From contig JAJPGY010000039.1 of NCBI GenBank assembly GCA_021325555.1, positions 124,001 through 188,000 on the forward strand: a stretch of DNA of 64,000 nucleotides, in the 5' to 3' direction. The stretch comes from Pseudomonadota bacterium (GTDB lineage: Bacteria > Cyanobacteriota > Vampirovibrionia > Obscuribacterales > Obscuribacteraceae). The stretch's first letter is position 1, and the number at the start of each line of letters is the position of its first letter. Below the pieces are notes generated by a model, which was not told where the DNA came from, did not search any database, and worked only from the letters and a program-made list of their open reading frames with translations. This document shows positions 52,030 through 61,163 of this stretch, one piece after another. Made by a program: the position numbers and the translations under genes.

Positions 52030-52036
52030 TATAGTA
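52030..52036 (+). promoter_or_regulatory. TATAGTA -10-like box
   Basis: TATAGTAA lies 77 bases upstream of the HMA protein start, directly after the terminator, with a T-rich tract about 15-20 bases before it. Confidence 0.4.
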
Positions 52037-52112
52037 AGACCTTTCAGGCTCAGCGATCGTACAATGAGATTCACGGCGCGATTGCGGCTGGGAGTGCTTG
52101 CAGGGAGGAGAG

Positions 52113-52553
52113 ATGGTCTACAGATCTGGTTGGACGTTCAAGCTGCTGGCCTCGGTGACGGCGATCTGCAGCACGGCGGCTTGCGCGGGAATCGTCGCGC
52201 CGGCTTGCGCCCGGCAACCGGCTAAGGCTGACAGCGGGCATCAGCGGCACTACCGGCGGGCGGACATGCTCATTGCCGGGTCGAGCTGCGCCGTCTGTCT
52301 CATGCGGGTGGAGCGCAAGCTAAAGGGCGTGCCGGGGGTGAAAAAGGCGGCGGTCTCCATCTACCGCCCCTACCCGGCAATTGTTATCTACGACCCCGAC
52401 AAGACCAACCTGACGGAGATCATAAACTCGCTCAAGGGCGAACCGGTGGTTGTGGCCAGGGTGCAGGATGAGGAGATCAACAAGGTTCCCGAGGTCATCG
52501 TGCCCAAAGCTCCGGAAGGCAGCTCGTCGGGGCAGAAGCCGGGCGCCCCTTGA
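52113..52553 (+). CDS. Exported heavy-metal-associated (HMA) domain protein
   Basis: A 146-residue protein. A hydrophobic signal with small residues (ASVTAICSTAACAG) leads to an HMA ferredoxin-like fold with C59-A-V-C62 (SSCAVCLMRVE) and the ending VIYDPDKTNLTEIINSL. Expected to bind Cu+ or a similar soft metal outside the cytoplasm. GGGAGGAGAG supports the ATG at 52113. It converges with the Cys-motif protein (52572-53036), and the two may act in the same metal pathway (inference). Confidence 0.82.
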   Translation: MVYRSGWTFKLLASVTAICSTAACAGIVAPACARQPAKADSGHQRHYRRADMLIAGSSCAVCLMRVERKLKGVPGVKKAAVSIYRPYPAIVIYDPDKTNLTEIINSLKGEPVVVARVQDEEINKVPEVIVPKAPEGSSSGQKPGAP

Positions 52554-52571
52554 TCTCGGCGCGCGGGGACT

Positions 52572-53036
52572 TCAGCGTGCCGGCGCGGCCGGCTTCTGCG
52601 ATCGCTCGACCGTCTTCACCTTCAAAATCCGGCAACCGCCCCGCTCGGCCAGCCACCCGGTGATCGTCACGTGATCGCCGACGTACGGAATGAGAAGCTC
52701 CTGGCAGCCTTGATACGGCTCACTCGATTTGGCGGCCACGTAGAGCTTGTCGGTCCTGTCCTCTAGAATTCCCAGCGTCACGCCGCCGTAGGCGCAGGCC
52801 AGCGCGCACGGCTTGTGGCTCGGCCCCTTGCCCGGGCCCATAGTCTGGGAAGCGTAACACCAGGTGTCGACGACCTCACCGCTAATGGTGACCGGAGTGG
52901 CTCTGACCTCCACGACCGGATAGGGACGAAATCTCGGTCTGCGGCTCATCTGGTTGAAGCAGATCAGGCAGCCGCCGGCAATGACGGCCAGCCCGGTCAG
53001 CACCAGCAGCAGGTTTCGTTTCTTCTTGGCTGTCAT
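52572..53036 (-). CDS. Anchored protein with conserved-looking Cys motif
   Basis: A 154-residue protein with an N-terminal transmembrane anchor (LLLVLTGLAVIAGGCLICF). The motif VVDTWCYASQTMGPGKGPSHKPCALACAYGGVTLGIL has Cys spacing suited to disulfides or metal binding. The rest is a beta-rich OB-like end (HVTITGWLAERGGCRILKV). The pattern recalls small periplasmic proteins found near copper or denitrification genes, but I cannot name the family. The ATG at 53036 has AGGCAGG upstream. Confidence 0.65.
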   Translation of the reverse strand: MTAKKKRNLLLVLTGLAVIAGGCLICFNQMSRRPRFRPYPVVEVRATPVTISGEVVDTWCYASQTMGPGKGPSHKPCALACAYGGVTLGILEDRTDKLYVAAKSSEPYQGCQELLIPYVGDHVTITGWLAERGGCRILKVKTVERSQKPAAPAR

Positions 53037-53077
53037 GCTCTGCCTGCCTCGCCGGATGCTCGGGAACAAGGCTCATT

Positions 53078-54292
53078 CTAGCGGCGAAACAGGCTGTTAA
53101 ACCAGTTCTGGATCTGCAGGAACGGGTTCCGCTGCTCGGCAATGGTCCGGGTCAGACGCTCCATGCGCAGGCGGATCTCCTGATCGCGACTGTCCAGGGC
53201 GCTGGCCTTGCGGTAATTGCTCATGGCCTTTTCGTAGTCGCGCGCGTAGAGCTCCTGGTCCTCGGCCAGGCGCAGGTAGCCGCGCGCGTATTGCGGATCG
53301 ATCGCGATGCCGCGCTCGTACTCCCGCATGGCCTCCGCGTGCCGGTTGAGCTTGTCAAAAACATCGCCCATGGCAAAATGCATGCGAGCCCGCACACCGG
53401 TCCTGGCCAGCGCGGTGTCCGATGCGGTTATCGCGGCCAGAACCCTTTCCGGCTGCATCCTCATGATGATCTGGGCGATCTCCGTTTTCGCCTGGGCCAT
53501 CTTGACACCATCGGAGATGGCCAGCAGGCTCAAGAGCGGCACCAGTGCCTGATCCGGCTTGTTGGCTTGCAGCAGCGTCCCGGCGTATAACTTGTTGTTG
53601 AGGCTGCCCAGCGGATTGCGGCGGAAATTCTTTTCGAGCAGTCCGATGGCCTCTTCCGGCCTGCCGAGGGCAGCCAGGGCGCGTGCCTTCTCGTAGTAGC
53701 CGACGTCGAAGTCCTTGAGCAGGGACAGCGATCTGTCGGCCTCAGCAAGGGCCTGGTCGAAGCGCTTCATGGCGATAAGGTTGTCCGCCAGCGCGCCATG
53801 AATTGCCGGATTGCTCGGCTGGAGCCTGGCGGCGTGCTCGTACATGCGCAGCGCCTCGTCGAAATGCTTCTGGTTTTGGAAAACATAGCCGGCGGTCAGA
53901 TAGATGCCGAAGTCGTCGGGAAAGCGTTGCGCTGCCTTCCTGACGATTGCCTCCGCCTCCTTGCCCATCTGCATGCGCAGGCTTACCTGGGCCAAGAGCT
54001 TGAACGACTCGGGTGGCGCATCCGGACAATTGGTCGCTTGCTCGTACTGATCGCGGGCCAGCGAGAGAAAACCCTGATCCTCGTAGCGTCGGGCGAGAGC
54101 CAGGTGGGCCGCCGCGCTGGCCGGCTTGTCCTCCACCTGCTTGATCAAGGCGTCAAGCGATGGCGGCGGAACCTGCCGGGCAGACCGTTCGGCGCCCCAC
54201 AGCGGGCCAGCCTGGAAAATCTGACCGGAGCACGCTGCCAGGACAGGCAATGCGCCTGCGGCAAGGCAGCGGCTCAGGGACTTGCACAGCAA
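53078..54292 (-). CDS. TPR lipoprotein
   Basis: A 404-residue protein with a lipobox (PVLAAC, C21), so anchored by lipid to the membrane. The body holds about eight tetratricopeptide repeats (DFGIYLTAGYVFQNQKHFDEALRMYEHAARLQP and similar). Scaffold or assembly role likely. It lies 16 bases downstream of the next exported gene and is cotranscribed with it. Confidence 0.85.
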   Translation of the reverse strand: MLCKSLSRCLAAGALPVLAACSGQIFQAGPLWGAERSARQVPPPSLDALIKQVEDKPASAAAHLALARRYEDQGFLSLARDQYEQATNCPDAPPESFKLLAQVSLRMQMGKEAEAIVRKAAQRFPDDFGIYLTAGYVFQNQKHFDEALRMYEHAARLQPSNPAIHGALADNLIAMKRFDQALAEADRSLSLLKDFDVGYYEKARALAALGRPEEAIGLLEKNFRRNPLGSLNNKLYAGTLLQANKPDQALVPLLSLLAISDGVKMAQAKTEIAQIIMRMQPERVLAAITASDTALARTGVRARMHFAMGDVFDKLNRHAEAMREYERGIAIDPQYARGYLRLAEDQELYARDYEKAMSNYRKASALDSRDQEIRLRMERLTRTIAEQRNPFLQIQNWFNSLFRR

Positions 54293-54308
54293 GAGATTGC
54301 GCCAGCTC

Positions 54309-54785
54309 CTACTTGTGGGTGAGCGTGAGCATGATGTCGGTTCCCTTCTCCCTGCCGCCGGCAGCCGGGGACAGGTGGATCAGGCAGCTATAATCCGGCC
54401 TGGTGGCGAAAAGCTGGGCGGTCATCGTGCGCCCCGAAGGTCCGGACGCCGACACCTTCCAGCCCTGGCCGGTGAGCGCGCGCTGATACCAGTCCTTGAG
54501 GGCATTCGCGTCGCTGTCGCTGTGCAAGCGCAGGAGGGTGGATGGCCTGGCGTTCTCGTACTTTGACTCATAGCCCAGTACGAACTTGCTGCCGCCGGGC
54601 ATCGGGACAGGGAAGCCGGCTGGCGGGGCCTGCAGCGGAACGTTCATTGTCTCGCGCGGCGGACCCCGTCTTACAGCAGCAGCCTTGTTGGCGGCAGGCT
54701 GGGCAGTCGCCTGGGCGAGCGCCGCCCGGTTTGCGCCCGAGAGGGCGAGCGCTGCCGCCACAAAGGAAACGGCCATGCGTGCCAT
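54309..54785 (-). CDS. Exported hypothetical protein
   Basis: A 158-residue protein with an Ala-rich signal peptide (residues ~1-24), an Ala/Pro-rich linker and a C-terminal alpha/beta domain (KFVLGYESKYENARPSTLLRLHSDSDANALKDWYQRAL). AAAGGAG precedes the ATG. First gene of a two-gene operon with the TPR lipoprotein. Family not recognised. Confidence 0.7.
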   Translation of the reverse strand: MARMAVSFVAAALALSGANRAALAQATAQPAANKAAAVRRGPPRETMNVPLQAPPAGFPVPMPGGSKFVLGYESKYENARPSTLLRLHSDSDANALKDWYQRALTGQGWKVSASGPSGRTMTAQLFATRPDYSCLIHLSPAAGGREKGTDIMLTLTHK

Positions 54786-54824
54786 CGTTGTTCTCCTTTC
54801 AGTCGGTCGTTAATCGCCTCTAGC

Positions 54825-57056
54825 TTAGCAGGGACCGCTGTGCTTGCAACCGCCGGTGTTCTCGCACTGGCAGTCTGTGGGTATGGTCACTGTGTCGCCG
54901 CTTGCGCTGTAGTTGATGTTTACGTTCTGCGTCTGGGTGACACCGGGGCAGCAGTTGGTGTTTACCGCGCCCATGTTCACCACGCCCAGGAGGTTGTTGT
55001 ACCCGCTGCTGGGCGTCCAGGCGAACCAGGTGGCGATGCACATCGGGCTCTCGTCGTCGTACGGGTGGGGGAATCCCCAGTCTCCGGAGACGTCGTAGAT
55101 TTTGTCATCAAGCGGCCCGGTCTGGGTGATGGCGGTCGGGTGCGGTGGCGTCTTGCCGTCCGGCGCCTGCCCCATGAAGTCCTTCAGCCAGGGGGCATCG
55201 GCGACCGCGTCGCTTGCCGCCTTCAACACCATGCCCTTGGCGTTGGCGCTGTAGTAGATGAACGCCTGGCCGCCCATGGGAACGTAGTTCTGACCGAGAA
55301 GGGCGGACAGGTTGCCGTCCCAGTTCGGGTAGATCTCGTAAATTCGCTGCACCATGGCCTTGTAAATCGGGTAGGTCGGCGCGCCCGGGGTCGGATCGAA
55401 CTGCAGCCTCGCCCCGCTGTCCGTGGTGACCATGAAGTTGGGGCTGGCCAGCGAGCTTCTGCCACCGGGCAAGGTGGCAACGCCGGACTGGGAGGTGGTG
55501 AATGTGGCATCGGCACCGGTGGCGCGCTGGCTGAGCATGCTCAGGTTGACGATGTTGGCCACGTGAACGCTGGCGCCGTTGCTGCCGGTCGCCTGCGCCG
55601 GCGGGATGTTGTACGCTGCCTCGATTGGCGGACGCGCATCCAGACCACGCGGGTCACCGGTCCCGTAGCCGGCGTTTTTCATGTCCTGGTTGGCCACGCT
55701 GCCCGGATCATCGAGCCCGGACTGGGAGTCAGTATTGTCGATCGGTGTGGGCGCGCCGCCGACCACCGGGCCGAAGCCGTCGATGGCGCCGCAGTTCGCC
55801 TGGTCCACGCCGCCCAGTCCGATGGTGTCTTTGGATGTGACCTGGACGCCGACGCTGAGCGCGCTGCAATCAGGCTTTTTGCCGGCCTTGTTGGCGTCCA
55901 CGATGTCCTGGAGGTATTTAACCGTGTCGTTGGTATCGTTTACCCCGATGAAGTAAGGAAGCGCTTTGCCCTTGCTGGTCGGGTAAAACTGGGGGTCGTT
56001 CATGACATAGACAAACACATCCTTCGAGCCGGCCGCGGCACCGGAAGCAGCCGAGGGCGGGCCGTTCTCGAGCCGGATGAAGCCGTGAGGAATGGATGCC
56101 TGGAAAACCTGGTCGAGCGGCTCGACGATGGCGAAGGCTGTCCAGTTGCTGGTCTTGCTATCGACGGCGCTGACGGCCTGGCCGGAAAGCGAGATCGCGT
56201 TCGGTACAGGTTTCTGCCAGTTGAAGGAATTCGATCCCGCCGACGGGTTGGAATTGGCTGCGAAGTCCGAGCTTGACACCAGGTGCGCCTGGGCCATCGG
56301 ATGCAGCGGCAGAAAATAGGTATTTGGAAATGTGCTGTCGTTCTGGCTCGGCGTGATGCCGTCCTTGTACCCGAAGAAAAAGTTGCCCGAGCTGCCGCCG
56401 GGGCCGGGTGCCGAGGCGGTCCAACTGCCGTTGTTGTTGTTCCACATGCTCGATTGCCCGGTGCTCGGGTCATAATCAGGCATCTGCTTGGCGGTGATTG
56501 AGATGTTGGAGACATCGCCTCTCTCCATGTAAGAGAAGCTGGGGGTCCCCGTGGCGCTGAGGGTGCCCTTGCCGGTCAACTCCCCGGTCGGGTCCTGGGC
56601 TGCCAGAGCGTTGAAGAATTGCGAAAGCTGACCGGCGCTGGACAGCTGGGCTGTCAGCCCGTTGGCCACAAGCTGGGCCGCATCGGCGACCTGCTTGGCG
56701 TCACTGGTGGCGCCGTTGTCGGCGCCGTCGTCGGCCATCTGTTTGGCGTTCAACGAAACGAGGAAGGACTGGGCCATCACCCGGTTGATATTTCTCAGGT
56801 TGATCCCGTTGGTGCTGGGGTCCGCGATGCCGTTGAACTGCTCCTGGGCTCCCTTGAGGGGCAGGTTATAGTTGATGCCTACCAGGGCCGAACGGGCCAG
56901 CCCGAGGTTGCCCACATCGGCTGCTCGCTGAGTCTGCTCGCCGCCGGTGAACATGTTGATAAGCATCACCGCTCCCACGGCCGCCACTGCCAGCACGATA
57001 AGTGATGCCAACACAAGCACGATGCTTGCACCTGTTGCCGTGCGCCGGTAAATCAT
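54825..57056 (-). CDS. TadG-like pilus-assembly protein
   Basis: A 743-residue protein. It starts MIYRRTATGASIVLVLASLIVLAVAA, a pilin-like N-terminal hydrophobic segment typical of TadG/TadE-associated pseudopilins. A very long extracytoplasmic Asn/Ser/Gly-rich region follows, with a Cys-rich end (TNCCPGV, CQCENTGGCKHSGPC). GGAGG precedes the ATG at 57056. It is divergent from two TadE-like genes. No TadA ATPase or TadBC is in the window. Confidence 0.75.
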   Translation of the reverse strand: MIYRRTATGASIVLVLASLIVLAVAAVGAVMLINMFTGGEQTQRAADVGNLGLARSALVGINYNLPLKGAQEQFNGIADPSTNGINLRNINRVMAQSFLVSLNAKQMADDGADNGATSDAKQVADAAQLVANGLTAQLSSAGQLSQFFNALAAQDPTGELTGKGTLSATGTPSFSYMERGDVSNISITAKQMPDYDPSTGQSSMWNNNNGSWTASAPGPGGSSGNFFFGYKDGITPSQNDSTFPNTYFLPLHPMAQAHLVSSSDFAANSNPSAGSNSFNWQKPVPNAISLSGQAVSAVDSKTSNWTAFAIVEPLDQVFQASIPHGFIRLENGPPSAASGAAAGSKDVFVYVMNDPQFYPTSKGKALPYFIGVNDTNDTVKYLQDIVDANKAGKKPDCSALSVGVQVTSKDTIGLGGVDQANCGAIDGFGPVVGGAPTPIDNTDSQSGLDDPGSVANQDMKNAGYGTGDPRGLDARPPIEAAYNIPPAQATGSNGASVHVANIVNLSMLSQRATGADATFTTSQSGVATLPGGRSSLASPNFMVTTDSGARLQFDPTPGAPTYPIYKAMVQRIYEIYPNWDGNLSALLGQNYVPMGGQAFIYYSANAKGMVLKAASDAVADAPWLKDFMGQAPDGKTPPHPTAITQTGPLDDKIYDVSGDWGFPHPYDDESPMCIATWFAWTPSSGYNNLLGVVNMGAVNTNCCPGVTQTQNVNINYSASGDTVTIPTDCQCENTGGCKHSGPC

Positions 57057-57388
57057 AATTCGAGGACCTCCAATGCTGGTAAGTATTTGTGTCGGGGCCG
57101 AGACCGGCAAAGCCGACCAGAGCCAGCCGCCGTGAGGCGGAAAAACGCTATGGCATAAAAGCACACCACGCAATCGGCGCTTGCAAAGCACCGCACAAAA
57201 TATATCACTTGGAAAAGCGATGCGCTATATGCCCACCGCTCGTCCAGAGTAGTCACATTATAAGCGGTTAATGTTTGCCTGACAAGGGGGCAAATCGAAT
57301 TTTTTGTAATTCGGCTGGCCGATGCCTGTCTGTTTTGCCAATTCTCGCCAACCAGCGGCAATCCGCGATAGTCTATCGGCGCCACGGG

Positions 57389-57394
57389 TATAAT
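57389..57394 (+). promoter_or_regulatory. TATAAT box of the TadE-like pair
   Basis: A perfect TATAAT lies 33 bases before the preferred GTG start at 57427. The -35 position is a poor match. It makes an ATG start at 57397 unlikely. Confidence 0.55.
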
Positions 57395-57426
57395 CGATGG
57401 TGACAACGGCGCTAGGAGAAGGGTTC

Positions 57427-58005
57427 GTGAAAACAGCAAGGCGAGGGATGCGCGGCAGTGCCATTGCCGAAATGGGGCCGGCCCTCATCCTTTTATTTAT
57501 TGTGATCCTCTTCCCCATGCTCGACCTGATCGGGCTGGCGTTGAAGTACGCGGACTGCTACTACCTTTTCAATGCGCTCGTCCGCGAGGCCGGCGTGGGA
57601 ACGACTGTCGTCGAGAAGACGAGTGTCTCGGGCACCCCCACCGGCGAGATCAAATGTTATGACATCACTTGCAGCACCGATAATGTTCCTCCCCCGACCG
57701 GCAGGGGGTCGATGCAGCTCATCATCTCGAACTGGCAAAAGTCTGGCCTCGGCATCTTCGCCAACGTGGTTCCCGGGTCGATTACCCAGACGGCAAGCGT
57801 GAACTGCACCGAAGGGTCACCGAATGCGCGGTGGGTGCACGTGCAGATGAATGTGAGCTGCAACCCGTTCCTCAAACTGCCGCTGCCCGGCCAGATACCT
57901 GGCCTCACCGCGCCTGCTACCTTCCAATTCAACGGGGCCTCGGTGGTAGAAAACGACCTCAATTATCAATCCCCCAGTCTTACAAACTGCACCTCATGTT
58001 CCTAG
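57427..58005 (+). CDS. TadE-like pseudopilin
   Basis: A 192-residue protein with the TadE pattern: a short charged N-terminus, GSAIAEMGPALILLFIVILFPMLDLIGLAL as a pilin-like helix with the conserved Glu (AEMGP), and an extracytoplasmic beta-rich part with several Cys. The GTG at 57427 has GGAGAAGGG upstream. An ATG at 57397 would begin right after the TATAAT box, so it is rejected. Followed by a second TadE-like gene 6 bases later. Confidence 0.78.
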   Translation: MKTARRGMRGSAIAEMGPALILLFIVILFPMLDLIGLALKYADCYYLFNALVREAGVGTTVVEKTSVSGTPTGEIKCYDITCSTDNVPPPTGRGSMQLIISNWQKSGLGIFANVVPGSITQTASVNCTEGSPNARWVHVQMNVSCNPFLKLPLPGQIPGLTAPATFQFNGASVVENDLNYQSPSLTNCTSCS

Positions 58006-58011
58006 CTATCT

Positions 58012-58473
58012 ATGCGTAATCGAGCTACTAAGGGAGCAAAGGCTCAAAGCCTGGTCGAGACCGTGGCCGGGCTGTGCATTCTCGTGCCTGTCCTGCTCGC
58101 CCTGTTGGATATCGGCGTGGTCATGATAGCCGGCACCATTGCCAACAACCTGGCCAAGCAGGCGGCGAGGGCAGCCGCCAATGTAGTGCAGACAAACTCC
58201 ACTGCCGCCAATAACGCCGTTCAAGAGGTGCAAAAGAGGTTCCCTCCGTCATCCATGTTTCCGAAGGCCACCCTGACTTTGCAGGGCTATGATGCGAGCA
58301 AGCCGCCGACAAATTACGGCTACGGCTCCAATATCACCGTGATCGCCGACGTCACCGTGAACTTGCCGGTGCCCATCCCGATGCTTAACGTGGGGCCGAC
58401 GGTGGATATCAAGACGCAATCGACCGAGCCGGTGCTGATGAGCACGCAGGGAATCACCCCGGCCGCTCCCTGA
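58012..58473 (+). CDS. Second TadE-like pseudopilin
   Basis: A 153-residue protein with the TadE helix (AQSLVETVAGLCILVPVLLALLDIGVVM) and conserved Glu, then a helical and beta-rich extracytoplasmic part. In an operon with the preceding TadE-like gene, probably translationally coupled since no ribosome site is clear. Part of a Tad/Flp-like secretion or pilus system whose motor genes must be elsewhere. Confidence 0.75.
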   Translation: MRNRATKGAKAQSLVETVAGLCILVPVLLALLDIGVVMIAGTIANNLAKQAARAAANVVQTNSTAANNAVQEVQKRFPPSSMFPKATLTLQGYDASKPPTNYGYGSNITVIADVTVNLPVPIPMLNVGPTVDIKTQSTEPVLMSTQGITPAAP

Positions 58474-58605
58474 ACCAGGCAGAAAGGACGGACGACCCGG
58501 GCTGCCCGCCCGTCGCATCTTCCCACCGAGGGGGAGGCTCCTTGCTTGTGGAATCACGCGGCGGCCTGTATGTTGTACTGATCATAGCGGTCACGGGGGA
58601 CGAGC

Positions 58606-60048
58606 GTGGATAGCGGCGGAGCGGTCGAGCCAGGGCGGGGGCGCTCGCTCATCGAAGAGCAGGACCACACGGGCGATGTGGTGCCGCTTTCCGAGCGGCG
58701 CGGGCCCGTCACCATGGGGCTTTTGTGGTTGACCATGGTCACCGGCTTTCCGACCGTGCTTGCCGGCTTCGACTGGTATAAGGCCGGGTTCACGCTGCCG
58801 CAGGTGATCCAGTGCGTTGTCGTCAGCTGCGCGGTCCTGCTCGCCTACTCAATTCCGGCCACGCTCCTGGGGGCCCGCAGCGGGCAGACCTACGGGCTGC
58901 TGAGCCGGGGCGTCTTCGGGCGCTGGGGCTCCTTCCTGGTCTCGCTCAACCTCGTCTGGATCTCCATCGGCTGGTACGGCTTGAATGCCATCTTCCTGGC
59001 CGAGGGTCTCAAAGGGCTTTACCACTGGCCGGTGCCGACGGCAATTCTGGCGGTGGCGCTGGCCGTGGCCATGGCCGTCAATAACCTCTTCGGCTTCAGC
59101 GGCATCGCCAATTTCGCCCGCTACGTGGCCGCGCCGGTCCTGGTCGTCTGGGTCGGCTGCACCTTCTGGAAGGCCATGCTGAGCTGCCCGGCGGCCGCGC
59201 TTGCCGCCGCGCCGCACGAGCCGTTTCCGCAGGGGCTCACCGTCATCTCCTCTTTCGTGATCGGCTATAGCGTCTGGGGAAACGAGGCCGACTACTGGCG
59301 CTACGGGAAGCCGAAGACGAGCTACTCGGTGATACCGCTTGTGGTGTCACTCATCATCGGCCAGGTGATCTTTCCGGCGGCCGGCTGGATGCTGGCCCGC
59401 CTGACCGGAATCACCGACTATGGCGCGGCTACGGCCCTCATGAACAACTACGCTTTTGGCGGCTGCGCGGCGGTTGCGGCCATCGTGCTGGCGGTCACCT
59501 ATTTTGCCGTCAACGACTCCGGGCTCTACGGGGTGATCAATGCCCTGGAGAACATCCGCGAGATGCCGCGCAAGAAAATGGTCGTTCTCATGACGGCAAG
59601 CGGCGCCGCGGTATCGGCGGCGCTCTCCTTCACCAGCCGCCCGTTCGAGCTGGTGGCAACCGTCTCATGCATCATGCTGCCCTGCGCAACCGTGATCATG
59701 ATGGCCGAGTGGCTCCTGCTCGCGCGCATTTTCAAGCTGCCGGTCAGCTTCGATCGGGTGGTCCGGTTCGATGAGGTGCCGCGGGTAAAGCTGCCGGCGG
59801 TGGCGGCGCTGCTGGCCGGCTACGCGGCCGGCTTGGCCACGTCGGGGCTTGTGCCCGGGACAGAAGCCTGGCATGTGGGCGTGTGCTCCCTGCAAGCCTG
59901 GCTGGCCAGCCTGGTCGTCTACCTGCCCCTGCGCTGGTGGCAGCAGCGCCGGCATGTCGCCGAGAGCCGGAAGCTGGTGCACCGGCTGCTGGACCTGGCG
60001 GATGGCGCCGTCCCGGCCGCGCGCGGTACCGGTCCCCACCGGCCCTGA
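58606..60048 (+). CDS. NCS1-type permease (cytosine/purine or related)
   Basis: A 480-residue membrane protein with about 12 helices. Motifs include GPVTMGLLWLTMVTGFPTVLAGF, ARSGQTYGLLSRGVFG and SSFVIGYSVWGNEADYWRYGK, as in CodB/NCS1 nucleobase transporters. The N-terminal ~40 residues and C-terminal tail are hydrophilic. GTG start preceded by ACGGGGGA. Transport of a nucleobase, hydantoin or vitamin by proton or sodium symport is inferred; the exact substrate is unknown. Confidence 0.85.
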   Translation: MDSGGAVEPGRGRSLIEEQDHTGDVVPLSERRGPVTMGLLWLTMVTGFPTVLAGFDWYKAGFTLPQVIQCVVVSCAVLLAYSIPATLLGARSGQTYGLLSRGVFGRWGSFLVSLNLVWISIGWYGLNAIFLAEGLKGLYHWPVPTAILAVALAVAMAVNNLFGFSGIANFARYVAAPVLVVWVGCTFWKAMLSCPAAALAAAPHEPFPQGLTVISSFVIGYSVWGNEADYWRYGKPKTSYSVIPLVVSLIIGQVIFPAAGWMLARLTGITDYGAATALMNNYAFGGCAAVAAIVLAVTYFAVNDSGLYGVINALENIREMPRKKMVVLMTASGAAVSAALSFTSRPFELVATVSCIMLPCATVIMMAEWLLLARIFKLPVSFDRVVRFDEVPRVKLPAVAALLAGYAAGLATSGLVPGTEAWHVGVCSLQAWLASLVVYLPLRWWQQRRHVAESRKLVHRLLDLADGAVPAARGTGPHRP

Positions 60049-60051
60049 GCG

Positions 60052-60798
60052 TCACCACCGCCTGAGCTCTCCTTCCATGAGCGCTTTCCAGAGCGGCTTG
60101 CCCTGCTTGTCGTAATCGACGTCGAGAATTTTTACCTGCATGCGGCGCGGGCCGGTGATCTTGTAGAGCGCGGAGATCTCCGTGAATCCGCTGTGGAGCA
60201 CTGCTCTTCTCTCCCTGTCCGCGATTGTCACCAGGTCTATTCTCGTTTGCTCTATGCGATTCGCCCCCAGCTCTTTGACGTCGTCGCGTACTGTCCGGGC
60301 CATGTTGGTGCCGCCCGGCACAAGGGCCGGGCCCTCGCCGGCGGTGAGCTGGACCTTCACCCCGTGCGGAAACCAGACATCGCTGGATTCGACCGCCGGG
60401 CCGCCGTCGGGCTGGTTGGCGAAGCGAATCGTCACCTGCCCCTTCTCGCCCTGGCGGAAAAAATGCTCTATCTGCCGGATGAACTCCTGGCAATAGGGCT
60501 CCGGGTGCAGCTCTGGGTAGACCGCCATCTGGGTCATGGTCACCCGGCCGTACCACTGCCCTGTGAGCCCGCCCGGAAGCTCTCCGGTGCGGGCCGCCCC
60601 GGCTGTGTAAGTGTCCGGCCGGCGGATGAGCCCGAGCAGCTCCGCGGGCAGCACCGGCTCGGCGCCGCCGGCAAAAGTCTCCACCCGCCCCGTGAGAGGC
60701 TGCCCGGCGCCCGCCCCCTGTGCGCTGGCTGGCAGAGCCGCTGGCGCGAGGAAGGGCAGAAGGCCTATTAGGATCGTCAGAGCGGAAGAAAAGCGCAT
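60052..60798 (-). CDS. Exported hypothetical protein
   Basis: A 248-residue protein with a signal peptide (residues ~1-26, ending PASAQG), then a beta-rich mature part (WYGRVTMTQMAVYPELHPEPYCQEFIRQIEHFF, GQVTIRFANQPDGG). The TTG at 60837 is rejected in favour of the ATG at 60798, which fits the signal peptide. Its stop lies 3 bases from the permease stop on the other strand. Family unknown. Confidence 0.65.
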   Translation of the reverse strand: MRFSSALTILIGLLPFLAPAALPASAQGAGAGQPLTGRVETFAGGAEPVLPAELLGLIRRPDTYTAGAARTGELPGGLTGQWYGRVTMTQMAVYPELHPEPYCQEFIRQIEHFFRQGEKGQVTIRFANQPDGGPAVESSDVWFPHGVKVQLTAGEGPALVPGGTNMARTVRDDVKELGANRIEQTRIDLVTIADRERRAVLHSGFTEISALYKITGPRRMQVKILDVDYDKQGKPLWKALMEGELRRW

Positions 60799-61163
60799 GA
60801 TCGACCATGATTGTCGATGACCGGGGCACCGTGTCAAGCGGCCTCTTGCCTGTCCGTGGCGCTAAAGCAGGGACGGCTGATTTAAAACGTCTCAGGCTGC
60901 GCCTCTGCCCTGTGCTGGTGCCGGTCTGCCGGCCGCTTCCGGCCGCCTTTACTGCTGCCTGCCGATGATGCTGATTGGCCAGACCGATATCGCCGGCGGT
61001 GCGATGGCCGCAACCGGCGGCCGGACGCCCATACCTTTTCTGTCTTGTCATCTACTACATCCTGCAGCAGGCAAATGGAGCGGATACCAGTACCTACACC
61101 GACCCGCTTGCGGATATGATGGGGTATTAGTCGCTCAGCGGGAATGGGGGCCGGGTTTCGGCT
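60799..61163. other. 365-base intergenic region
   Basis: Separates divergent genes. A 78-codon frame at 60965-61201 lacks a ribosome site and overlaps the kinase start, so it is not called. A TATGAT-like box lies near 61114. No other structure recognised. Confidence 0.45.

Noticed and set aside
54840-56276. 478-codon plus-strand frame
   Set aside because: Antisense to the TadG-like gene, without ribosome site or family text.
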